The notes beneath the pieces were generated by a model. It was not told the DNA's origin, searched no databases, and saw only the letters and a program-made list of their open reading frames with translations. From Ampelocalamus luodianensis (lineage: Eukaryota > Streptophyta > Magnoliopsida > Poales > Poaceae): a stretch of 64,000 bases of DNA. Positions within the stretch are counted from its first letter, which is position 1; each line of letters opens with the position of its first letter. Shown here in pieces: positions 24,062-35,866 of this stretch. The stretch covers positions 7,507,001 through 7,571,000 of the forward strand of contig CM070629.1 in NCBI GenBank assembly GCA_036346255.1, written 5' to 3'. The position numbers and the translations under genes were made by a program.

Positions 24062-27000
24062 AACGAAATGCATGCTTTTTGTGCGATTTGATCGCCTTTT
24101 GACCTGCATCATGCGTGCTTGCGACCTGGCCGCGTCGGCGGATTTCCAGCCACCCCCACACCATCCCTGTCTAGTCCAGTCTGTTTTTACTCTCGATCGG
24201 CTAGGGCCGTTCATTCATTCATGCACTCGATCGATTTCTGGATCAAGGCCTGTTACAGACAGCGTGTGCACTGGCTTGCTTATTGCAATTCTCAATCAGT
24301 AATCAGCTCTGACCGGCTCACTGAAGTGAGACTTTACTTAGATGACACAACTATATATGTACGTAGTTCAGACGCCTTATTCGATCGAACATGTACAGAA
24401 TTCAGCACGAGAGCTTAACACAGCTCATGCCGGGGGTACTAGAAATATGTGCAATGCGGTGCAACATACACGCAGGAGTAATCCTTATAATTCTTGTCAC
24501 TTTAGACCCAGGTGTCAAGTGTGGTACGATGCTGCATGGATGTTGTACTCGTAAAGCCATAGGACAAATCCTACGACTACATGTCGTACGACTAGCGAAC
24601 ACGATCGAACAATACGGACATGGAGTGACCCCGGCCGGCATAGGGACATGGAGGAAAAAAAAAGCAGGGCAAAAGCAAAAGCTTCTAGGCCGATGAATGG
24701 ATGGGGAGATCTCCACTGCCCTTTTGTCCTTGAGAGCACATCACATTCGGGGCCTTCTTTCCTGCTTTTACATGGACCTTTCTCTTGCATCTATGCAAAG
24801 GGTGCGCAGAGGGCATCCACGAAAGCAAGGCCTGCGCCCAAAGCAGGAGATGGGCACCTGGTGCATCATTTGGTCCTTAGCTAACCTATATATGCACATG
24901 TAACAACTTAAAATGGTCTAATCAACCAAGGACTAATAGGACAATCAGGCTACTTCTTTCCATTTGTAGTTTCAATTTTGAATTTTGTTCTGGTCTGAGA
25001 TAGTAGGCGAAGTGACTAGCTAGTGCAGCTCTCTAATAATATTGCAGGAAGTAGATTAGGTCGCAAACATCAAATCCCGAAAAAAAAAATCCACGAATAA
25101 TTTAACTAGCAGATAGTTCGACCATAGAACCCTAGCCTGTAGATAGACCAACCGGGTATCAGTCGGTTGGTTTATCCTTGGGTTGGCTCTCTTGCATATA
25201 TTTAGTTGTGCAAGTGACAGAAACGATCGAAAAGCAAGCCAGGACAAAGCAAATGATGAGGCAGCCTTTCTGTCCCTGCCATGTTGAAACGGGCTAATGG
25301 TGTGGAAAGATAACTAAGCTTTGGTCTTTCTAATAATCTATAGTACTAATTGAGATGCTGTGAAGGGGACTAAGAAAAGAGGAAGAAGCTAAACAGGTTT
25401 GGAATGTTCTCTGGGCCTTATCTGCTGGCACTTTGGCACTACAGCACCAATCCTAGGAGCTCCTGGCCGGGTCGTCGGGCATGCATGGTTGCTCCTTTTG
25501 ATGGAGCCAGCCATATGGATGCCATGTGCGTGGCATATTTTGGGAACATTAGGCCATCTGATGGGTTGTATTTCATTTTTTTTTTCATACCCATTTAGCA
25601 AATACATCGGCTGATCAGCATGCTAATGCTCCTCCCTGCTGAAATCCAACCATCCTATATGATACGAAAAACAAAAAACAAAATCATCAAATGCCAAATG
25701 GTACAGCCGTATGACCTTTAGGGCATAAGATTTTTTTATGTTTTGACAATGGAGTTGCAAAGTTTGGTATGTGTGGTCACACACTCTCTTACTAATTAGA
25801 TTCACTCTTTTTTGGAGTCTACACAAGGACATGCATCTGCCCCCATCTCAATGTGGAGCTATCAATGTGGCAAAACCTTTATTCCCGCATTGAGCTCCCC
25901 TTTGCCATCCTTTTGGCTTCCTTCCAAATATTTGCTCTTCACATGGGCTCCTTCACTCTTTTCTACAATGGTCTATGCTGCATAATTGACTACCATTCCT
26001 TGTCATTGATGCGTGGGAATGAATGAATGTCGCAAGTCCTTCTCAAGCTTCTACAGGTCTTTTGCATCCAGACTTGCAGCATGCATGGATCTCTCATGAT
26101 TTTGATAACGCCCCTTTTGTTCTGCTTTGATTGAGGAGAGAAGGGAATTGCATGCCAAGGTTGGTGTACCAATTAGAAACAATGTTTTCAGATGTACTTA
26201 GTCACTTGCATCAGAGTGGCATCGCCACAATCAGCATAAGGGCCTCTGCGAGTTGTAGAGTTTGTCATTTTGTTCTCTATTTTCGCACCAGTATTCTCGA
26301 CATTTTTAGCTACATAGCACGGGCCCTTGCATCATCAAATTTTTTTTCTTTTAGGAAAATTTCATATAGATTTGTTGCCCAAACTGAAAGTTGATTGCAT
26401 GACTACACAACAGAGCCAATGCACTTGACATGCCGACCTTCATCTGCGCTCTTACCACATGTAATTTGCGACATATATACCCTCCTCCACTCCCATTTTT
26501 ATATTAGCTTTCTTCTACATTTAAGCACGGCTGATAATGATGAAACGTAAGACTACTCTCAAAAGAAAAAGGAAGAAGATAGTGAAACATGAGACAATAA
26601 CAGGGCACTCTATCCGGTAGATCATTCAACCACTGCACGTCGCAACGCGTGAAAGCAGCCGCTGCTCCGGAGATCGATACCCTGCAAGATCCAGAGATAC
26701 CCTGCCATTTCCACTGCGAATCCTGCACAGGCAGACCGACACTGCGAGAAGGATTAGAATACAAGCTTTCATGCGCATAGATTTCGAAGTACAGGAACAA
26801 GCACGCTGGTCCAAGAGCAAACACGGATATATATAAGCACACGGTAGTACCGTACTGAGCCGGCTGCCTCGGGGAGAAAAGAAAGTTTGCAAGGTAGCGG
26901 TGACTTGGGCAGATGTTACGCATGCATTGAAGACCGGAAAAATCGCTTGGTAATCATAAAACTAGCTGTTATATAGACTGACGCATAGAATGAAAATTTT

Positions 27001-28708
27001 GAGGTTAATAATAATGAGGTGAGATGTCATGTTCTCGTACAGCCGCCGACTCTAACATGAGAAATAAGATATATTGTATATGAAGTACTTGTCTATAAAG
27101 ACACATAAAAAAATAATACGCTATAGAAAATGCCAATAATGTTGTTTATAGATGATACGAAGAGATATTACAAACAACAGTTATCTAAATCATCGTACAA
27201 GACCAGTTAATCTATAGGACCAGAGCAACAACACATTAGATTTATGTGACGATGTATGATATGCAACTGGTCCCACGTATTAGTGACTGTCCGCCGGTAT
27301 TTGATAGGCTGTTTTTATGCGAAGGATTTTAGGAATCCTACGCCTACTGCTGTTTTTGGACCTCATTAAATCGGCTACTGATGGCATATATTTTCCTTGA
27401 AAGTCTGAAGTCAGTGGTGTCGTGGCCCCCTGATGGGCCAATGGGTAACTGGGTTAGTAGACTTGGGAGTGAGCCGTCCCCTCAATGATCACATCAATCT
27501 TGAGCCCTTCAACACCGGTACTATCAATTTCCTTTAAGCTGGTTACTTGATAGAAAAAATGCATGGTGACATGATCTACTCTGGAAGTCAGAGCTCGTTA
27601 GCCAGAAGAAAGAGAAATTGGAGCGAAGTGAAACAAAACAGCATGTCTTGCGTACAAAATTACAACTCCACAAATACCGATCCGTTCAAAATGCGAAAGT
27701 TTTGCTGTACTTTCGAGAGTTTGAGATGTCAAATGTCCGGTTTGAAGTTGATAGCTGATTTCCAGATTCGGCGAGAGTTGAGGAGGATAAAATTGGCTTA
27801 TTCAAATATTTGCAAGAACAGAGCAATTCTAACGTAAATCTTGCACAGTTCCCACGCTCAAAACAGGGTTACGGATTGCAAACCATAAGTAGAAGCATGT
27901 TGGCCATTGTGTTAGCAAAAACTGAGATACGATTTCTTCAGGTTTTGTGGCTTTTCCAAGGCAACATGCATGTGGGGCTCTTATCTACGCTAGTTTTTTT
28001 TTTTTAAAAGGAACTATCTACGCCAGTTTGGAACTAACAAACCTTCGATTTGCAGCCAGATGCTCTGTTTATTATATACCACTTGGACAGAGTGCTTAAT
28101 TAGGTGAGGTACAGTTCAGGTTTGTCGTAACAAAGGCCCATCAACTAATGATCAAATCACAATTCACAAGTCAAGAAGAGGAAGTAAGCGACGCAAGCAA
28201 GCAATGAAGCAAAACACAGCTAGCCTCCAGCCAGGTGCAGCTTTGCATCGCCTCGTCCACCCATGGATGCAGCGGCGACTTGGGTCCAATCAAATGGAGC
28301 ACACAGCTAATCGCCCCATCAAACGCATCAAATTTCAAACAAGAAAAAGTTGTCCAAAAAACGACTTACAGGAAACGGAGTGCCTGTTCTAATTAAGGGG
28401 TATATCTGCCATTTGACGTGGTGGGCCCAGGCACACAGGAGACATCATTAGGCATGGGGGAGGGGGTATTTCGGTCAAACACGCGAGGTGTGGCCTGGTG
28501 GGTGTGGGGTAGTACTGTTGACCACTGTCCTTTTGAAGAGGGGCATCCCGCAAGTCAAAACTAGGTGTCAATCGAATTATCTGTTTTATTTAGCATCTGA
28601 ATTTGGTTAGTAGTTAATATAATTTAGATTTTTCATCCGTTTAATAATTTCTCACTTATTCGTATTTGTATTCTTATTCGCATAAAAAAATATGAATACG
28701 AATATGGT
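24062..28708. other. Long intergenic region without a supported gene
   Basis: I looked for genes, tRNAs and gene fragments and support none. ORFs stay below 140 codons with no recognisable domain. Positions from about 28570 belong to an AT-rich element with ATTCGTATT/GAATACGAAT motifs that solo LTR A interrupts. Confidence 0.55.
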
Positions 28709-31700
28709 ATGGATGAAATAACCCAAAATCTGGATTTCAAAAAATTTGAATCTTTTTGGTTCGAATTCGGATATCTTTCCCAATTCGGAAATTTCTTCCG
28801 AATTTCCGCTTTCCCTTTTGAGAAATCTCATCTTCCTTGCCCGAAGGCGTCTTCTTCCCCGGGTGCTTCTTCCTCCTTCCTTCCTCCCGACGCCAGCTTC
28901 TCTCGCCGCCGCCTCTGCTGCGGTTTTGCGGCACCGCAATCGCTGATCGCCGCACCACCTCTCGCCCCGTGCCACGCACCGCCTCCAGCGCCTTCTACGG
29001 CCTTCGCCGCCGCCACCTCACCCCTCTCGGCGTCGCCCGGCGCAATCTTCTCCCGACCGCACGCGACGTCGCCACTACCGCAAGCACCGCGCCCTACTTA
29101 CACCGCCTCAACCTCACTCTATAAGAGGCCCCTAGAGCATCCTTCATCGCCCTTCCCCTCCACCACCTCCCTTTTTCCCCCTCCTTCTCCAGAGCCGGCA
29201 CAATTCCAAAAATCTCCGCCGCCACTATTCTTCTTCTCCGACGGACCCGACGCCAATTCTCCGCCTCCGACCACCCAACCTCCCAATCGAGCCCTCGGTA
29301 AGCTTCCTCTCACCGCCGCCTACCTTTCCCCCACCACCCTAAAACCCGTCGAAGCCTCACCGGCGTCGCTTCTCCCCGCCGCCTCCTTCACGGCCACCGA
29401 CGCCCCGCCACCACAGACCTCCTCAAGCTCCACCGACACCACCTTTGGCCTCCCCTTGATCCACCGATGCTCCCTCGCCCCTCCACTTGGTCGGAGCGTG
29501 GCCGGAGCGCCGCCGCGCCGCTCCCGTGTTACGGCCGTGCGCCACCTCCGCCGCCACCCCATTCCCGTACCCCCTCCGCCCATTCAAGCTCAAAAATGGA
29601 ACCACCTTGGTTCGGTGATGCTCCTCGCACCACCCGGGCTCGCCGCGACCATCGCCGCCGCCGCCGGCTCGGGCAGAGCCGAGCGCGCTGGCCTTCGGCC
29701 GCGCCGCTCAAGGCCACCTGAGCTGGGCCTTTAAGGCCTGGCCGTTTTGGGTCGGAGCCCATTTGAACGTTGGGCTTAGCCCAACATCGCTTTCAACCCG
29801 TGAACAAGTGAAACCGCCATCGCTCACTCATTCGGCCCAAGCACTGTTCACAATCCGAAATTTCACTGTTCATCCCGAAAATTCGAAACACTGTTCCAAA
29901 TCCGAAAAATGCACAGTAAATTCTTTTACTGTTCATTTTCACCCAAAACAGTGAAACCCCTTAATGTTCAGATTATTTTCTGTTCATTAACCAAAAACAA
30001 TAAATCCTATTATTGTCCACTAACTCATTTTCGGGCATGAATAGCAAAATAGTACTATTCATCGACCGACCCTTTTTCGCCCAAAACCCTAATCCAACAT
30101 ATTACACTCTTTTTTACCGTCTCAAACCCAGAAAACCCACTCACTGTTTATTCTTTTAAATCAACCTAAACACTGGCCACTGCACAGTAAACCCTAATTA
30201 CTTTTCATTACCCGAAAATAGTTTGTGTAATCATCCCCATCCGAAAACAGTAAACCCTATCTACTGTCCAATTCAAACCAGAAACAGTGATTTCAGCCAT
30301 TATTCACTGATCCATTGTCGTATATGAATAGTAAAGCAAGTACTATTTATTATCCGACGCCTTTTCGCCCAAAACCCTAATTTGACATTATACGTCAAAT
30401 TTAACCATTTCGAGCCCGTAAGTCCAAAACTCAACTCCGTTCAGTCCAAACAAGCGCCAGATAAATCTCCGGCATCCCACACCACCACCTTCGTTTATGA
30501 TTCTTTATCCATTTACAATATTTTTGTTGTACTTGGATCCAAATCTCAGCTTCGTTCAATCCAATCAAACACCAAATAATCTCCACCACTCCACTTACCT
30601 TCCTTTGTGCCTCTTTTTCGATTTTATTTACTTGCATGTTGTTCCCAGCTCATTCCTTGTCGAGCCGGATTTTATTTGAATTATTTTATTGTACTGTTTC
30701 GCGCTAGGTCACGACTTTGACGACCAGACTCCGGAAGACGCCGGACAAAATGAGGATCAAGAAGACTTTGTGCAAGAAGGAAAGTCGCATTTTTTTGATC
30801 ATTTTGAACCTACATTTCATACATGTATTTATTAGTTTCATTACTGTATTTGTGCCAATTACTTTAAATGTTAAAATAATACTTTTGAATGCCATAACAA
30901 TTAGTTAAATCCTAAATACCCCACAAACAAACCCACCCAACTCTTGTAGGTCATATTCACCTTGACAGATTTAGTTTACATAGAATACTATAAATAAATT
31001 TCATCACCAAAAATGTGTTCATCAATCAAAGCAAGTATTGGCTACTCGCCAATGGTTTTGGTGGTGAGTTGAGGGTTGTGTCCAGGAAGTTGGGCAACTC
31101 AATAAACTCGTTTAAAAGTGTGTCATCAGTGAGATCTAGAGGTGGACAACCACGAGTTGGTGTTGGGCCATCGCCTCACTAGATGACAGGTAAGGACAAG
31201 AACCTTGTGCCAAGTAACAGACACAGAAAACCGCTCAACCACATGCGTGGTCATTCCTCCCTAGCTTAGTACACTGCTCACCCGATTGAATATTTACAGC
31301 AACAGGAATGGAACAGGAGTGCCCGGAAGGGGACACTCGCTGATCTCCATAACGATAGGTGCCGTCAGTGTCGGGTTAATAGTTCTGCCATTGGCCGGTG
31401 GTTCCCCGAGACTGTATGGTCCAAGAGCCTACCGGGTAGAGACTAGAAAGGTTGAGCAGTGAAAAGATTTTGTTATCTCAACTCAGTCACGCTAACATGT
31501 TGCGTGTTTATAGCTTGACAGTATGAGTATGAGATATCTTGTGGGTAAAGTTGGGCAACTCTGCAGAGTGAACAATCAAAGGTATTCGAATACACCGTGC
31601 TTCCGGCTAATGAAGCTGTGTCAATGGGTGATTCCAGTATGAAGGCATAAGTAGAGTTTTTGAGATGTTAAGTTGGTAATCGAGTTTGTTGTTAAACCCC

Positions 31701-32560
31701 CCTGATGCTATTATTTATTATTATTTTACTGTTTTATAAATTATTTTAAATGCAAAATGCATCCACATATGCCAGGTATGGTAAACCCTAACCATCCATT
31801 GAACTCCTTGCATGTAATTATTTAGCATTTTCCTTGCGGCTTGTTGAGTACGGTGGTAGTACTCATTCTTGCAATTTGCAAAACATCTACAGAAGAAACT
31901 TGGGGAAGTGCAGAGGACCTTGTGAGCAAGATTTTGGTGGACCCCCAGAAGGCATCGACTACTATTATTAGGTCTCGACTACGCTCAAGCGTACCTGTAG
32001 TTTGAAGTTCTTTTGTCTTGTATTATAACTTTGGGCTTGGATGCCCGTGTCAAGTCAAAACATGTTGTTAAACCTTAGTCTTGTATAATAAAAGTTGGTT
32101 TTCGTCGCAATCGAAAGCTTGCTTGAAATACTATTTGCTTCGCAACTGTACATCCTGGGCGGTTGCGAAGGGTTTAGCAGTCCCGAGAATCGGGGCTGTT
32201 ACAATGGATTTTTGCCATCCGAAATATTATTTTATCCGCGCTATTCGTATTCATATTCGAATTAGATAAAACAATATACATATTTTGTTGTAGTATGACT
32301 AATTATTTGAATGAGTATTTTTAGTTTAATATGAATTCATATTTTTAGGTGAAATAGATAAACTAGAATGATTAGGTGTGCTATGTACGACGATAAAATA
32401 TCATAAATATCTTGCAATTACATACGTTACGAGGATATCCGAATCCAACCGAATTAAATAGGTATTCGATTCGTATTTGTATCCATCATAACATTCGATT
32501 CGCATTCGTACTCGACAATATTTGAATTCGTGCAGACGGACCATCGTTGGATTCGTATTA
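28590..32560. other. AT-rich element with ATTCGTATT motifs, split by solo LTR A
   Basis: Both sides of solo LTR A carry many copies of ATTCGTATT, GAATACGAAT and ATTCGATTCG (28650-28708 and 32225-32530). Clusters of short inverted motifs of this kind are usual in the subterminal parts of plant DNA transposons. I could not define its ends, so the class is open. Confidence 0.4.
28714..32203 (+). repeat. Solo LTR A (3490 bp, gypsy-type)
   Basis: It starts TGAAATAACCC and ends GGGGCTGTTACA, flanked by ATGGA at 28709-28713 and 32204-32208. The left third is GC- and CT-rich and holds a 341-codon proline/serine-rich ORF that looks non-coding. The middle has TTTGATCATTTTGAACCTAC, seen in similar form in the other long LTRs. 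The CTCTGCAGAGT/TATTCGAATA module is at about 31541-31610 and sets the orientation. Confidence 0.88.
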
Positions 32561-33253
32561 AATCCGACGGAATGTTGCCACGGGCAGGCAATTAACGCTG
32601 TCCGTTTTTCTCCCGCCAGACGGGTCCCATGACTCACTCCCGTCCCATGCCGCGTTTCCAGCGTATTTTTATTTCATTTCCACCGGACGCGATGTGAGGC
32701 TTGTTTTACTGCGTACTCCTCCTCCAGTCCTCCTCCTCACAGCGTTTTTCACCGCGTGAAGCGTGCGGCAAGTTTATCGGACGGTCGCTCGCTCGCTCGC
32801 TCGCGGCTCCAGTTTTCCGGACGTACGTTCCCAGCCCGCAGGTGCAGAGCGAGTCGAATAAATTGATACGGATGGACCGCTACGCTCCGGTACTACGAAC
32901 TTGAAGTGTAGGGATAGAATTCAAGGAGTCATCAATTTGGACTATACTAGTGACAAGTAGTAGTACCGATCAATTGACTGGGCCTCATTTCCATAAATCG
33001 GGAATAACCTACCTCGTCTTCCAAATCAATGCGATCATCGATCTATACCTGTCCATTAGTATGAACTGCTAACCAGATTTGATTGGAGCAATAAAAGGGT
33101 TGCTAGGAAGGGAAAACTGAGAAATAGTGGTGTGGAAAGCTAGCTCCCCAGGAAAATGCATGATTATGTTGTAAAGAAAACAAGAATACAAGACACATGT
33201 TGTAGTATCTCCCGTCATCTCTCACCTCTCATAATCCATTTAATAGAGACAGT
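32209..33253. other. Intergenic region
   Basis: This holds the right part of the AT-rich element, then a GC-rich stretch with a short GCTC repeat near 32790-32812. No gene is supported. Confidence 0.5.
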
Positions 33254-33750
33254 CAAGGTTGTCAGAATTTCGATTCTAATCATACGATCCTACGTTTCTA
33301 CAACACATATTGACTGGACTAATCCGATCTTATGGTAGAATCTTAATTTGGTTGAACCTTAATGTTATTACGATTCCAACAAAAAAATTGTAGGATCTTA
33401 ATCAAAATTTTCAAACGATCCTACCTGATTCTACCGATTATAGTGATTTATCATAAATAATTATTTGCATATATATCTTTCATTGTAAACTTTTACTTTT
33501 TATTTCGTCATATTCATTATAATTTGTATAAATAAGAAACGATCTTTCCTTTGCACTACAATTTGGTAAACAAAAGTTCGAAAAGTATAGTTTTAAAAAT
33601 ATAGAAGTGTTAAAATACAAGATATATATATTTTTTAAAAGGTTTCTTTGGTACAATCATATATGATTTTATGTTCTACATCGATCCTATGATTCGCGAT
33701 CCGCTGAATAACCTCCCATCCGATTCAGGATCGTGATTCTGACAACCTTG
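33254..33750. mobile_element. TIR element of 497 bp, possibly hAT-type
   Basis: The ends are CAAGGTTGTCAGAAT and ATTCTGACAACCTTG, a perfect 15-bp TIR. The flanking 8-mers GAGACAGT and AAGGCAGT match at 6 of 8 positions, which could be a decayed hAT-type duplication. It is AT-rich and non-coding, and a diverged copy lies at 23478-24061. Confidence 0.72.
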
Positions 33751-34184
33751 AAGGCAGTGATATACCATAACAGTGTCCGTACGTAGACATCCAATTGCGC
33801 CAACTCCACACTTAAAAGGAAATTGAGAAAAAGATAAGAAAAGCAAAGAATCATATCAATTGTTATTCGAGTAGAAAAAGACTATAAGCATTAACATTTT
33901 GGTAACATTATTGACGGATGTTCGCTGCCAATCAATCTCACGGTTATCCTCACTATTGTTGCCTCTCCATCATGCCACATTGCCACTTCCCTATTGCCCC
34001 ATGAGGCCATGACCACCCCGTCAAACCACCTCCCCGTGGCGCTCCCAAAAACCAAACTTGATTATCAGCCACCAATGCCATCGACTCAAACCTAACTTGA
34101 TTGTTGTGCCAAGTACCATTACTATCGTTTGTCCTAGATCGCGCAATTTATCAGCGCTCTTGTCAGCTTACCATTGGATCATTA

Positions 34185-35013
34185 GATCATCTACAACAGT
34201 CCATGTTATTTATTATTAAAGGGTTACCATATCAGTATTTAAGTGATGTGGAGGAGAAAAGATGGTAAGAAAAGGTAAGCTTATTTCTAGATGAAGAAAT
34301 AAGCAAGTTGTTAATACCAAGACACAAAAAACAACTCAATACTCTACTGGAGATTTACTTGTTATTTAAAAACACATTTTATGGGTCCCACTGTCTCTAA
34401 GTAAAATATACACTGGATCACTTGTGCAGCCCAACTTCATTATTGATATGATAAATGAGCCAAAATATGTATGCCACAAAGTTGTACTTTCATTATTGAT
34501 CATCAAAAATCATCATGCACACTTTAGCAATTAAAGTTAGATACAAGCTTAACAAAACAATCTATTATAGCATCTACAACAGTCTATGTCAGCTGTTAGT
34601 AAAGGGTTGCTACATCAACATTTAGGTGGTGTGGAGGAGAGAAGGTGAGATTGTTTCTAGATGAAGAAACTATTAAATTGTCAATACTAAGACATAAGAA
34701 ACAACCAAATACTCTATTGAAGACTTATTTGTTACCTAAAAACGCGTTTTGTGGGTCTCGCTGTCTTAAAGAAAAATATTCATTCGATCATTTGTGCAGT
34801 CTGACTTTATTATTGATATGATAAATGAGCTAAAACATGTAGACCACAAAGTTGTACTTCATTATTGATCATCAAGAGTTATGCACATTTGTAGCAATTA
34901 AAGTCTTATACACAAACTTAAGAAACAATTCATTTGAAGATTTGTTTTTTTTATTAGATTGAGTACTCTCTTTTCTTAGCAACAAACTAAAAAACAAACT
35001 ATTGTTGATGCTC
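34185..35013. mobile_element. Tandem Tourist-like MITE
   Basis: Two direct units start at about 34185 and 34568 (offset 383 bp). Each begins with the CATCTACAACAGTC end and shares GATGTGGAGGAGA, GATGAAGAAA and TTATTGATATGATAAATGAG blocks. The far right end ATTGTTGATGCTC is the inverse of the left end, and TTA flanks the whole (34182-34184, 35014-35016). The last 85 bp are repeated once more, in part, at about 35017-35095. Confidence 0.75.
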
Positions 35014-35099
35014 TTAGAAGAGTTGTTTCTTTTTATTATATTGCTTACTCTCTTTTTTCTTAGTAACAAGCTAAGAAACAAAGTATTATAGCGAGACTA

Positions 35100-35866
35100 A
35101 GTGTTCTGAGGAACCTCGTCAGGGGTCCATGACATATCGCCCAATGCCACTACATCAATTGTCCTTGTTGAGAGAGTAGTAGTCCGCGTAATGGTTTTTG
35201 AGTGTGTGAGAGACATAGCCGACGAGCGAAGAAGCTAGCAGACAGTAAGGGAGTTGCAACTCGACGCATCGACGACTGTGGTGGGATGGAAGTGTGTGAC
35301 ATGAGTGTGCAATGCGGAGGCAGCGGGAGAACAAATTGAGAGAGGAGTCGCGACTCAACGCATTGGATAACTAATGCGGGATTTGAGCCAGATCTAGGTT
35401 AGGATCCAATTCCAATGGACGCCCGAGTTTTAGCAATTTCGTCAACATTTTTAGCTACAAATTACCGACTCTGCCCCGCGATGAATCTGAGCTGTCAAAG
35501 GCGCATGGAGCCGTGACGTAACTAGTAGTCTAGTACTAGTATTGTCTCGCAGGTCTTGCAACGCCCGTTCTGTTTCACTGGCAGGTGGGCCGCCGCAATG
35601 AACTTTCTTCTCCGCTCCTCCGCTAGGACCCCTACCTCTTTCTTTGCTCCATGTCTCCATCTCCCCGATCTTTACAAAAAGAACCCCGAATCCCCACCTT
35701 TTGTGCCATTGTCCCCGACCCCTTGCTATTAAAAGCCATCTCCCAACCAGACAGAGCTAGCACTAGCACTGCATAGCAGCAATGGTGGCTTCCTCTCCCC
35801 CATAAAGCCATCACTTGCGGTTCTTGGCGTGTTCCTGGCCTTCCTCGTACGGACGCGGGCGCAGCC
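35100..35866 (+). promoter_or_regulatory. Upstream region of the cyclin gene
   Basis: This is the likely promoter and 5' leader. A weak TATA-type sequence (TATTAAAAG) is at 35727-35735, about 135 bp before the ATG. CT-rich stretches follow. The tandem MITE ends only about 850 bp upstream of the start codon. Confidence 0.45.

Noticed and set aside
24062..28590. Search for microRNA hairpins in the long gene-free stretch
   Set aside because: Short inverted repeats exist, but I recognised no known mature microRNA sequence and could not fold the region.
28709..29734. 341-codon proline/serine-rich plus-strand ORF
   Set aside because: It lies in the GC-rich left part of solo LTR A, starts before the LTR boundary, overlaps ORFs on both strands, and shows only low-complexity composition.
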